DNA of 20,198 nucleotides from positions 1 through 20,198 of the forward strand of contig CAMYIQ010000275.1 of NCBI GenBank assembly GCA_947258465.1. The letters are read 5' to 3'. The notes below the pieces were generated by a model that saw nothing but the letters and a program-made list of their open reading frames with translations, was not told where the DNA came from and made no database searches. Position numbers and translations under genes: made by a program. Shown here piece by piece: positions 13,201 to 20,198 of this stretch; position 1 is the stretch's first letter; each line of letters starts with the position of its first letter. This DNA is from an uncultured Erythrobacter sp. (lineage in GTDB: Bacteria; Pseudomonadota; Alphaproteobacteria; Sphingomonadales; Sphingomonadaceae).

Positions 13201-14217
13201 ATGGAACGTTCCGATACCCGCCCCGCCAAACGTCTCGATCGCACTCCGCGCGTGTTCGTCACACGCCACCTGATGCCAAGTGTCGAGGACCGAATGGGCG
13301 AGCTGTTCGACGTGCGCCTCAACCCGGAGGATGTGCCGCTCGAGCGCGAGCAACTGATCGAAGCGATGCAGGATTGCGATGTGCTTGTCCCCACCGTCAC
13401 CGACCTGATCGATGCGGACATGATCGCAAGCGCGGGGGACGATCTCGGCCTGATCGCCAATTTCGGTGCCGGGACGGAACACATCGATCTGGATGCCGCT
13501 GCGGACCGGCACATTATCGTATCCAATACGCCGGGCGTGTTCACCGACGATACCGCCGATCTCACCATGGCCGGGATCATCGGAGTTCCTCGCCGCATTC
13601 GCGAGGGTGTGGAATTGATCCGCAGCGGAAAGTGGACCGGATGGACGCCGACCGCGCTGCTGGGCACCAAGCTGGCGGGCAAGGTGCTGGGCATCGTCGG
13701 CATGGGGCGCATCGGCCAGGCGGTGGCACACCGCGCACGCGCCTTTGGGCTAGAGATCGCCTATCACAACCGCAAGCGCCTGCCCGAAGCGGTGGAGCGC
13801 ATGTTCCACGCCCGCTGGGTCGAAAGCCTCGACGAATTGATGGGAAAGGCCGACATTCTCACGCTCCATTGTCCTGCCGGGCCGAATACGCACCATATGA
13901 TCGATGCGCGGCGGATCGGCCTGATGAAAAACGGCGCGAGCCTCATCAACACGGCGCGCGGCGATCTTGTCGACCAGGAAGCGCTGATCGCGGCTCTGGA
14001 GAGCGGCAAGCTCGCGGGGGCGGGGCTCGACGTCTATCCCGACGAACCCAATGTCGACCGCCGCCTGATCCGCCATCCCAACGTGATGACCCTGCCCCAC
14101 ATCGGCAGCGCGACGCGCGAAGGCCGCGAGGATAGCGGGCTCAAGGTCATCGCCAATATCCGCATGTGGGCAGACGGCCACAGGCCGCCGGATCAGGTAC
14201 TGACCGGCCTCGGCTGA
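13201..14217 (+). CDS. D-2-hydroxyacid dehydrogenase (glyoxylate/hydroxypyruvate reductase type)
   Basis: It is expected to reduce glyoxylate or hydroxypyruvate (or a related 2-oxoacid) with NAD(P)H in the cytoplasm. The product is 338 residues. Seen: NFGAGTEHID in the substrate domain, the dinucleotide motif GIVGMGRIG (164-172) and the catalytic triad R253 (INTARGDLVD), E282 (YPDEP) and H300 (LPHIGSAT). After the second beta strand the protein has HNRKR (189-193); these basic residues, instead of an acidic one, suggest NADPH preference. An N-terminal extension of about 15 residues (MERSDTRPAKRLDRT) precedes the domain. No other start is well placed and no ribosome binding site is visible. 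The closest named types are GhrB- or GyaR-like reductases; exact substrate is not decidable from sequence. Confidence 0.92.
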   Translation: MERSDTRPAKRLDRTPRVFVTRHLMPSVEDRMGELFDVRLNPEDVPLEREQLIEAMQDCDVLVPTVTDLIDADMIASAGDDLGLIANFGAGTEHIDLDAAADRHIIVSNTPGVFTDDTADLTMAGIIGVPRRIREGVELIRSGKWTGWTPTALLGTKLAGKVLGIVGMGRIGQAVAHRARAFGLEIAYHNRKRLPEAVERMFHARWVESLDELMGKADILTLHCPAGPNTHHMIDARRIGLMKNGASLINTARGDLVDQEALIAALESGKLAGAGLDVYPDEPNVDRRLIRHPNVMTLPHIGSATREGREDSGLKVIANIRMWADGHRPPDQVLTGLG

Positions 14218-14259
14218 GAAGGCTTGCCCGGCCCGCGCCATGATGTAAGCGCTGCTCTC

Positions 14260-14688
14260 ATGGATGAATTCTCGGCCAAGATAGAAGCTCTCGAACACTT
14301 GTGGATGCGCGCATGGATGCAGCGCGACCGCAATCAGATGAAGGCCATCGCCGCGCGCGATTTCATCTTTCTGCTGGGTTCGGAGAAGCCTACCATCCTC
14401 GACCGGGCGAGCTGGCTTGAGGCGGCAACCACGCGGTTTCGCTGCACCGGCTATCGCTTCGACGACGTTTATGTCCGTCGCCACGGTAACGTGGCCGTTT
14501 TCGCCACCCGCATGGGGCTTGAGGCGAGAACGGGCGACCACGACTGGAGCGGAGACAGCTGGGTCACCGATCTCTGGCAGAAAACGAAGATCAAACGCAA
14601 ATGGAAGCTGGTCGAGCGTGTTCTCTCGCGCCCCGACAGCGATGCCCGGATGCCCGACGCGATCCGCTCGATGCAGTTGTGGCGCTGA
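14260..14688 (+). CDS. Small NTF2-fold (SnoaL/DUF4440-like) protein
   Basis: The 142-residue cytoplasmic protein has the layout of the NTF2-like superfamily. An N-terminal helix pair (IEALEHLWMRAWMQRDRNQM) with the typical W-x5-D spacing is followed by KAIAARDFIFLLGSEKPTIL. Beta strands then run through YRFDDVYVRRHGNVAVFATR, ending in SWVTDLWQKTKIKRKWKLVE, the usual final Trp-rich strands. Members range from polyketide cyclases to unknown stress proteins, so no reaction can be named. The ATG at 14260 was chosen because the helix starts there; a TTG at 14224 would add 12 unlikely residues. It follows the dehydrogenase by 42 bases and may be cotranscribed with it. It converges with the nitronate monooxygenase gene 10 bases further on. 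The fold call is by pattern only. Confidence 0.75.
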   Translation: MDEFSAKIEALEHLWMRAWMQRDRNQMKAIAARDFIFLLGSEKPTILDRASWLEAATTRFRCTGYRFDDVYVRRHGNVAVFATRMGLEARTGDHDWSGDSWVTDLWQKTKIKRKWKLVERVLSRPDSDARMPDAIRSMQLWR

Positions 14689-14698
14689 GCGCCGCCCC

Positions 14699-16105
14699 TT
14701 AGTCTCCCGTCAATATCCGATCGACCAGTTCCTTCACCGTGGGGGTGAAGTTGTTCGAATAGAACGGGTCCTGCTTGAAGCGGTAGGCCGCGTGGCCGGC
14801 GAAAGCGAGGTTCTCGTCCGGATCGCCGCCATGGGCGATGTCCTGCAGGGTCTTCTGAATGCAGAAGCTGCGCGGGTCGGCGAGGCGGCCGGTTGTGTGA
14901 TCGTCGTGATCCTTCCAGCTCGAGAACTGGCAATGCGACAGGCAACCCATGCAGCCCTGCTGGTCGGCCCGGATCTGCTCGGCGCTTTCGGGTGTGACGA
15001 AAACCACGGTACGATCGGGGGTCTTGAGCGCTTCGGTAAAGCCTTCATGCATCCAGGCCTGCGCCTTGCGTTGATCGCCGGGATGAACGAAAAAGTACTT
15101 CGCCTTGCCGTGATCCATCAGCGGGATGGTGCCGTCTTCCTCATCGCGCTTGAAAATCGGAATCTGCCGCTCGCTGCGGTGCATCAGATCGTAGAGGAAC
15201 GGCGTTTTGACCGCGCTTGAATAGAACCCGGTCGGGCTGAATTTGTGCAGCAGGACATCGCCCGGTTCGACCGTGCGCAGCATGTCCTTCCAGACCTGCG
15301 GGATCGGGCTTTCCTGCGTCAGCAGCGGGCGGGTGCCGAACTGGAAGAGCACCTTGCCGAGTTCGGGATTGTCGATCCAGTTTTCCCATTCGCGCAGGAA
15401 CCACACGCCGCCGGCCATGACGATGCCGGTTTCCTCCGAGACACCTTCCTTGCGCATCGTGTCGCGCAGCGCCTTGACGCGCGGGTACGGGTCTTCCGGC
15501 CGGGTTGGATCTTCGGCGTTGGACAGGCCGTTATGTCCGCCCGCCAGCCAGGGGTCTTCATAGACCACGGCGGCCATCAACTCGGGCACCTTCGAATAGC
15601 TGCGCTTCCACAGCGCGCGAAAGGCGCGGGCGGAGGAGATGATCGGTAGATAATGGACACTGTGCTTCGCGGCGATTTCGGCGAGCTTGTAGGGCATGCC
15701 CGCGCCGCAGGTGACGCCCGTCACAAGGCCGGGGCAGTTTTCGAGAATGCCTTCCAGCACTTGCTGCGCGCCGCCCATTTCCCACAGCACGTTGATGTTG
15801 ATCGCGCCCTTGCCGCCCGCGATGTCATGCGCGCGCTTGACCTGTTCGGTGCCGCCATCGATGCCGTAGCGCACGAGCTGTTCGAAGCGTTCCTTGCGGG
15901 TGGCCTGCGTATAGACCTGCGGGATCGGGTTGCCGTCTTCGTCATAGCTGTCGGCATTGACCGCGCTGACCGTGCCGATCCCACCTGCGGCCGCCCAGGC
16001 ACCCGAGCTCATATGGTTGGTAGCCGAGACGCCCTTGCCGCCTTCGACCAGCGGCCAGACTTCCTTGCCGCCATAGGTGATCGGCTCGAGACCCTTGAAA
16101 CTCAT
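14699..16105 (-). CDS. Nitronate monooxygenase family (2-nitropropane dioxygenase-like) flavoprotein
   Basis: The 468-residue product resembles FMN-dependent TIM-barrel enzymes of the nitronate monooxygenase/enoyl reductase II group. Seen: NHMSSGAWAAAGGIGTVSAV near the N-terminus, GAININVLWEMGGAQQVLEG, PGLVTGVTCGAG, the AGGHNG segment with the family histidine, and GIVMAGGVWFLREWE with FQFGTRPLLTQES in the phosphate-binding half of the barrel. Unlike the usual 320-380-residue enzymes, it has a long C-terminal region with C385, C388, C392 and C415 (GCMGCLSHC ... SFCIQK), a metal- or Fe-S-type arrangement. Start: the ATG at 16105 lies three bases after the methyltransferase stop, so the two are probably one operon. 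The substrate is unknown; nitronate oxidation is the family activity, not shown here. Confidence 0.85.
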   Translation of the reverse strand: MSFKGLEPITYGGKEVWPLVEGGKGVSATNHMSSGAWAAAGGIGTVSAVNADSYDEDGNPIPQVYTQATRKERFEQLVRYGIDGGTEQVKRAHDIAGGKGAININVLWEMGGAQQVLEGILENCPGLVTGVTCGAGMPYKLAEIAAKHSVHYLPIISSARAFRALWKRSYSKVPELMAAVVYEDPWLAGGHNGLSNAEDPTRPEDPYPRVKALRDTMRKEGVSEETGIVMAGGVWFLREWENWIDNPELGKVLFQFGTRPLLTQESPIPQVWKDMLRTVEPGDVLLHKFSPTGFYSSAVKTPFLYDLMHRSERQIPIFKRDEEDGTIPLMDHGKAKYFFVHPGDQRKAQAWMHEGFTEALKTPDRTVVFVTPESAEQIRADQQGCMGCLSHCQFSSWKDHDDHTTGRLADPRSFCIQKTLQDIAHGGDPDENLAFAGHAAYRFKQDPFYSNNFTPTVKELVDRILTGD

Positions 16106-16108
16106 GTG

Positions 16109-16864
16109 TTACGCTTTCTCTCTTTTGGCAGGGCGCTCGGCCCCTTCGCCCAGCGCGGCACGATCGCCGCGGCAGGGCTTAATCTCTCCAGGTGCCGGCC
16201 TCGTAGCGGCTGCCTTGAACTGTGCATAGTACCCGGCCAATTCTGGCGCATCCTTGAAGGCGACCAGCTCGTACCCCGCCGCTTCGAATTCGCAGCTCAG
16301 CAGCAGGGGATCGATCCCATGGCGGTCGGTCGGGCGGTCGATATCGACCACCACCACTTGCCCGCCATCACGCAAAGCCGGCCACATTCGCCAGAGAAAT
16401 TCGTAAGGCTGCTCGATCTCGTGATACATATGGACCATGAAAATGCGATCGAAGCTGTTGGCCGGCAGTTTGGGATCGGCAAGTTCGCCAAGCCGGATCG
16501 ATACATTTTCCAGTCGATAGCGCTCGATCCTGCGACCGAGGCGACTAAGCGCGTCGCTGTCGATGTCCTGCGCGAGAACGCGCCCGGTATCGCCTACCCG
16601 TTCGGCAAGCCGCACGGTATAATACCCATTACCCGCACCGATATCGGCCACGGTCATGCCTTCGGCAATCTCCGCCAGATCCATGACCGTTTTCGCCTCG
16701 CCACGGCTGTCACGTTGGTCTTCGGTCGAAAACTGGTTCGAACCTACTTCGGAAACCGGGCGATCGGGTTCGGGGAAGCGCGGCGCTTCGTCACCGCTGA
16801 TCGCGTCGCCATTACAGGCCGCGAGCAGTGCCAGAGAGGAAATCGAGGCGAACTGGCGCCTCAA
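16109..16864 (-). CDS. Predicted lipoprotein with class I SAM-methyltransferase fold
   Basis: The 251-residue product starts at a TTG (16864) that overlaps the prfB stop as TTGA. A GGAGG at 16872-16876, seven bases upstream, supports this start. The resulting N-terminus, MRRQFASISSLALLAAC, is a lipoprotein signal with lipobox L-A-A-C17. After an extended linker comes a methyltransferase fold: motif I VADIGAGNGYYTVRLAE (D74-G80), acidic D100 at the end of strand 2 (VLAQDID), then FDRIFMVHMYHEIEQPYEFL and GGQVVVVDIDRPTDRHG. A SAM-dependent enzyme is odd on the outer side of the membrane. It may act on something else, may not be exported, or may have lost catalysis. It is cotranscribed with prfB and the flavoprotein gene. 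A later start would remove the leader but lacks a comparable ribosome binding site. Confidence 0.85.
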   Translation of the reverse strand: MRRQFASISSLALLAACNGDAISGDEAPRFPEPDRPVSEVGSNQFSTEDQRDSRGEAKTVMDLAEIAEGMTVADIGAGNGYYTVRLAERVGDTGRVLAQDIDSDALSRLGRRIERYRLENVSIRLGELADPKLPANSFDRIFMVHMYHEIEQPYEFLWRMWPALRDGGQVVVVDIDRPTDRHGIDPLLLSCEFEAAGYELVAFKDAPELAGYYAQFKAAATRPAPGEIKPCRGDRAALGEGAERPAKREKA

Positions 16865-17988
16865 TCCTCGTCCTCCACCTCGACGGTTTCGCCCGTTACG
16901 CGCTGCGCAAGCGCTGCCGAAATGAAAGGATCGAGCGCACCATCGAGCACGTCGTCGGGCGTTGGCGACTGCACGCCGGTGCGCAGGTCCTTCACCATCT
17001 GGTATGGCTGGAGGACGTAAGAGCGGATCTGGTGCCCCCACCCGATATCGCTCTTCTCCTGATATTCGCCCGAGGCGGCCGCCTCGCGCTCGGCCATTTC
17101 GCGCTCGAACAGACGTGCCTTGAGCATGTTCATCGCAGTGGCGCGGTTTTTATGCTGGCTGCGATCGTTCTGGCTGGCGACCACGATTTCGGTCGGCTGG
17201 TGAGTGATGCGCACGGCGGAATCGGTCGTGTTGACGTGCTGCCCGCCCGCGCCGCTTGCGCGGTACGTATCGATCTTGAGATCTGACGGGTTGATTTCGA
17301 TATCGATATCGTCGTCGATCACTGGATAGACCCAGACCGAGCTGAAGCTGGTGTGGCGGCGCGCGGAGCTATCATAAGGGCTGATCCGCACCAGGCGGTG
17401 CACGCCGCTTTCGGTCTTCGCATAACCATAGGCGTTCTCGCCCTTGATCAGCAGCGTCGCGCTTTTGATGCCGGCCTGGTCTCCGGCGGCATATTCCACG
17501 GTTTCGACCTTGAAACCGCGGCGCTCGGCCCAACGGGCATACATGCGCAGCAGCATTTCGGCCCAATCCTGGCTTTCCGTACCGCCTGCACCGGCATTGA
17601 TCTGAAGATAGGTGTCGTAGCCGTCGGCTTCACCGGACAGCAGCGCCTGGACCTTGTCACGGTCGGCCCGCTCGGCAAGACGGGCCAGCGTGTCGAGGCC
17701 TTCGCGCTCGATATCGGCGTCGCCCTCGGCTTCGCCCATCTCGACGAATTCGATGGCATCGCCCATCTCGCTTTCGATCTCGCGGACCGTGTTGATCGCG
17801 GTTTCGAGCCGTTTCTGCTCTTGCGTGATCGCCTGGGCCTGCTTGGGATCGTCCCACAAGGTCGGATCCTGAACACGTGCATCGAGTTCTTCCAGGCGGC
17901 GCAGCGCGCGTTCCCAGTCGAGCGACTGCCGCACGAGCGAAAGCGCTGCTTCGATCCGTTCGATGTGGGCCTGCCCTTCGGCACGCAT
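16861..17988 (-). CDS. prfB: Peptide chain release factor 2
   Basis: RF2 recognises UGA and UAA stop codons on the ribosome and triggers peptide release. The 375-residue product has the helical N-terminal domain (1-110), the codon-reading domain and the catalytic G248-G249-Q250 (SGAGGQHVNTTDSAVRI). The usual tripeptide SPF, which reads the stop codon, is here S203-P204-Y205 (RISPYDSSARRHTSF). The gene is one uninterrupted frame: the site of the E. coli +1 frameshift corresponds to LVRQSLDWERA with plain CTC-GAC codons, so that autoregulation is absent. Start: the ATG at 17988 with AAGGA about seven to eight bases upstream. It is first in a probable prfB-methyltransferase-flavoprotein operon, and its last codons contain the ribosome binding site of the next gene. 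Confidence 0.97.
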   Translation of the reverse strand: MRAEGQAHIERIEAALSLVRQSLDWERALRRLEELDARVQDPTLWDDPKQAQAITQEQKRLETAINTVREIESEMGDAIEFVEMGEAEGDADIEREGLDTLARLAERADRDKVQALLSGEADGYDTYLQINAGAGGTESQDWAEMLLRMYARWAERRGFKVETVEYAAGDQAGIKSATLLIKGENAYGYAKTESGVHRLVRISPYDSSARRHTSFSSVWVYPVIDDDIDIEINPSDLKIDTYRASGAGGQHVNTTDSAVRITHQPTEIVVASQNDRSQHKNRATAMNMLKARLFEREMAEREAAASGEYQEKSDIGWGHQIRSYVLQPYQMVKDLRTGVQSPTPDDVLDGALDPFISAALAQRVTGETVEVEDED

Positions 17989-18030
17989 AGAAAATTCCTT
18001 CGCTTGGGATTGATCCTGCCCCTAATGCGC

Positions 18031-18059
18031 GCGGGCGGATTGTAAAGTGCAGCGCCCGC
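18031..18059 (-). terminator. GC-rich hairpin between the PBP gene and prfB
   Basis: GCGGGCG and CGCCCGC form a perfect 7-bp stem around a 15-base loop. An outer GCGCGC pair (18027-18032 region with 18064-18069) could lengthen it with a bulge. It begins just after the PBP stop, so it is a plausible terminator without a T-run. The prfB promoter must lie in or next to it; TTTACA in the loop could be its -35, with only a weak -10. Confidence 0.4.
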
Positions 18060-18071
18060 CAGGCGCGCGCG

Positions 18072-20198
18072 TCAGTAAATTCCGCCCTGATCCTCGACGA
18101 AGTCGCTCGGCTCGTCATCTCGGCCGCTATTGGCGGCACTGGTGGCACCGCGCCTGCCCCGCCGGATCAGTTCGAGGATCTCGTTGCGCTTGGCCGCAAT
18201 GGCGTCGGAGCGGGTGGAGCGCGGCGGTTCCGTGTCCGGCTTGAAGGCTTCCCAGATGATCGCAGCGGTAGGCTCATCCGAGGGCGTACCATCGAATACA
18301 CGTTTGCCGCTTCGGCGATCGATCTTGACCATGCGGACGCCCGGCGGAGCGATGAAATCCTCTGCCGTCCAGCGATCCTTCGTCGCTTCGACGAACCGCT
18401 TCATGATGGTTGCGGCGGTATTGCCGCCCTGCACCCATCCGCCAAGATTGCGCGGCTGGTCGAAACCGACATACATCCCCGCGATAATCTCGGGCGAACC
18501 GCCGACGAACCAGGCATTGGTCGGACCGTTGGTCGTCCCGGTCTTGCCGAACAGGGGCAGATCGAGGCTGCGCAGGCGCACCGCCGTACCCCGCGTCACC
18601 ACGCCCTGCAGCATGTGAACCATCTGGAACGCGGTACGCGGGTCCATCACTTGCCGGCCGGAGACATCGAAGCGCGGCATCGGCTGGCCGTCCCATTCTT
18701 CCATGTTGCAACCGGAACAATCGCGGGTATCGGTGCGGAAGATCACTTTCCCGTCGCGATCCTGAACGTAATCGATCACCGATCCTTCGTTCTGGCGCCC
18801 CCAATTGGCCAGCGCGGCGTAGCCATTGACCATGCGGGCAACGGTGGTGTCCCCCGCGCCCAGGGCGAAGGCATAATAGGGCTCGTATTCGCCGATGCCG
18901 AGGCGGGCCATGGTTTCGATAACATTGTCCATGCCGGCATCATCGGCGATGTGAACGGTCATCAGATTGCGGCTCTGTTCCAGGCCCCAGCGCATGGTGT
19001 GCACTCCGCCACCGCCGCCGCCGAAATTCCGGAAGCACTTCTCACCGAGCTTTGCCCCCTGCCAGACACAGAAGGTCTGGTCGGGCACCTGGGTCGCCGG
19101 GGTCATCCCCTGATCCAGCGCCGCGGCATAGACGAAGGGCTTGATCGTCGAACCGGGCTGCCGCAGCGCCTGCGTCGCTCGGTTGAAGCTGCCCAGGCGG
19201 CTATCGAATCCGCCCTGCATGGCCAGGATCCGTCCCGTCTGCGGTGCTTCCGCCAGGAAAGCGCCCGACACCTCGGGAACGCCGCGGATCGCGTAGCCAT
19301 TGCCGGATTTCACGGTCGCGACCACATCCCCCGCCTCGAGTGTCGACGGGCCTCCCGACAGCGCGTATTCCTCGCCATCGGCGAAACCGACCCGGCCGGG
19401 CGCAGTCACCACACCGATACGCCAATCCTTGTAGTTTATCGATATATTGGACGAGGCAAGCTGCGATGTCAGATCGCCATTGTCCGGATTGAGCGTGGCG
19501 ATCGGGCCGGTGAAACCTCGGTTGCCGTGATAGCTGATGAGCTGCGCGCGTAGCGCGTCGCGGGCCGCATCCTGCAGCCCGGTGTCGAGCGAGGTGCGCA
19601 CCCATAGCCCGCCCGAATAGACGCTATTGCGGCCATCGTCGGCGGTTTCCCCGAATTTGTCGATCAACTGGCGGCGCACCTCCTCGAGGAAATAGCCCGC
19701 ATCGGCGGAGCGCTCGCTCCGCTGCCGGACGAGCCCGAGGTCCAACTGCTTTGCCGCCGTGCCTTCCGCGGCGCTGATGAAATCATTGGCGACCATCTGG
19801 TCGAGCACGAAATTGCGCCGCACTATCGCCATGTCGCGATAGCGTTCGCGGCCATAGCGTTCGGGAGCTTTGGGCAAAATCGCCAGGAAGGCCATTTCGT
19901 GGAGGTCGAGATCACCGACATCCTTGTCGAAATAGGCGCGCGCGGCCGCCTGCACGCCGAAGCTACGACGACCGAGCGGAATTTCGTTGAGATAGAGCTC
20001 CAGGATCTCTTGCTTGGTCAGCACGCTCTCGATGCGCGTGGCAAGGATCATTTCCTTCAACTTGCGGGTAACCGAATATTCGTCGCCCAGCAGCAGGTTA
20101 TTGGCGACCTGCTGGGTAATGGTCGAGCCACCGACCGCGCGTTCGCCCGATCCGAATTTGGTGGCGTAATCGATCACCGCATTGGCAGTGCCGGTTAT
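18072..20198 (-). CDS. mrcA: Class A penicillin-binding protein 1A (bifunctional), 5' end off the right edge
   Basis: This inner-membrane enzyme polymerises glycan strands and cross-links peptides in the periplasm. The visible 708 residues have no start codon: coding runs through the window edge, so the membrane anchor and the first catalytic Glu region are missing. Numbering from the first visible residue, the transglycosylase part shows GGSTITQQVANNLLL (23-37) and ILELYLNEIPLGRRSFGVQA (65-84). An OB-like insert follows at about 225-310. The transpeptidase motifs are S350-T-I-K353, S409-R-N and K552-T-G (GKTGTTNGPTNAWFVG). Oddities: a run of six glycines (NFGGGGGGVHT) and four cysteines, C377, C388 and a C494-S-G-C497 pair, probably disulfides. 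A basic tail with KRNEILELIRRGRRG ends ...EDQGGIY. It is 83 bases upstream of prfB. Confidence 0.94.
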   Translation of the reverse strand: MTGTANAVIDYATKFGSGERAVGGSTITQQVANNLLLGDEYSVTRKLKEMILATRIESVLTKQEILELYLNEIPLGRRSFGVQAAARAYFDKDVGDLDLHEMAFLAILPKAPERYGRERYRDMAIVRRNFVLDQMVANDFISAAEGTAAKQLDLGLVRQRSERSADAGYFLEEVRRQLIDKFGETADDGRNSVYSGGLWVRTSLDTGLQDAARDALRAQLISYHGNRGFTGPIATLNPDNGDLTSQLASSNISINYKDWRIGVVTAPGRVGFADGEEYALSGGPSTLEAGDVVATVKSGNGYAIRGVPEVSGAFLAEAPQTGRILAMQGGFDSRLGSFNRATQALRQPGSTIKPFVYAAALDQGMTPATQVPDQTFCVWQGAKLGEKCFRNFGGGGGGVHTMRWGLEQSRNLMTVHIADDAGMDNVIETMARLGIGEYEPYYAFALGAGDTTVARMVNGYAALANWGRQNEGSVIDYVQDRDGKVIFRTDTRDCSGCNMEEWDGQPMPRFDVSGRQVMDPRTAFQMVHMLQGVVTRGTAVRLRSLDLPLFGKTGTTNGPTNAWFVGGSPEIIAGMYVGFDQPRNLGGWVQGGNTAATIMKRFVEATKDRWTAEDFIAPPGVRMVKIDRRSGKRVFDGTPSDEPTAAIIWEAFKPDTEPPRSTRSDAIAAKRNEILELIRRGRRGATSAANSGRDDEPSDFVEDQGGIY

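Noticed and set aside
17890..17960. Possible programmed +1 frameshift in prfB, as in E. coli.
   Set aside because: The gene is one continuous frame; the equivalent site reads CTC-GAC with no internal UGA.
1..20198. Mobile elements, CRISPR arrays, tRNA or rRNA genes, phage or defence genes.
   Set aside because: No transposase, integrase, regularly spaced repeats, tRNA cloverleaf or rRNA-like sequence was seen by reading. All long stretches are accounted for by the genes listed. A covariance-model search was not possible here.

Overview
The window is chromosomal DNA of a GC-rich alphaproteobacterium. It is most likely a member of the Sphingomonadales, probably the Erythrobacter/Qipengyuania group. 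I infer this from protein character: a NuoG without the N7 cluster cysteines, an alphaproteobacterial style of RF2 and PBP1A, and many small periplasmic or lipoprotein genes of a sphingomonad look. No rRNA, tRNA, CRISPR array, insertion sequence or phage gene is visible. Gene density is very high and no gap between genes exceeds about 150 bp.

Region 1 (1-9300, minus strand) is the front half of a respiratory complex I (NADH:quinone oxidoreductase) operon, read right to left: nuoA, nuoB, nuoC, nuoD, nuoE, nuoF, nuoG, and nuoH, which is cut by the left edge. Four genes that are not nuo genes sit in the junctions: a lipoprotein between nuoC and nuoD, a 60-residue membrane protein between nuoD and nuoE, a 46-residue membrane protein between nuoE and nuoF, and a 247-residue exported protein between nuoF and nuoG. 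From nuoC to nuoH every start codon overlaps the preceding stop codon by 1-8 bases, so the inserted genes are translationally coupled to the nuo genes. A candidate promoter lies just upstream of nuoA.

Region 2 (9348-12619) holds a divergent pair, a coniferyl-aldehyde-type aldehyde dehydrogenase (minus) and an acetyl-CoA C-acetyltransferase/thiolase (plus). A perfect CTGC-N3-GCAG palindrome lies between them, inside the likely thiolase promoter. After the thiolase come a hairpin and a small lipoprotein gene.

Region 3 (12635-14688) contains an exported tandem SH3-like protein (minus), a D-2-hydroxyacid dehydrogenase of the glyoxylate/hydroxypyruvate reductase type (plus) and a small NTF2-fold protein (plus).

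Region 4 (14699-20198, minus strand) reads right to left: a class A penicillin-binding protein (PBP1A type, 5' end beyond the right edge), prfB (release factor 2), a predicted lipoprotein with a SAM-methyltransferase fold whose TTG start overlaps the prfB stop, and a nitronate-monooxygenase-family protein with four clustered cysteines near its C-terminus.

Most of the window is core metabolism and housekeeping. The parts most worth a second look are the non-nuo genes wired into the complex I operon (especially the low-GC exported protein with a Cys-paired internal repeat), the PhaR-like palindrome at the thiolase promoter, and the lipobox-bearing methyltransferase.
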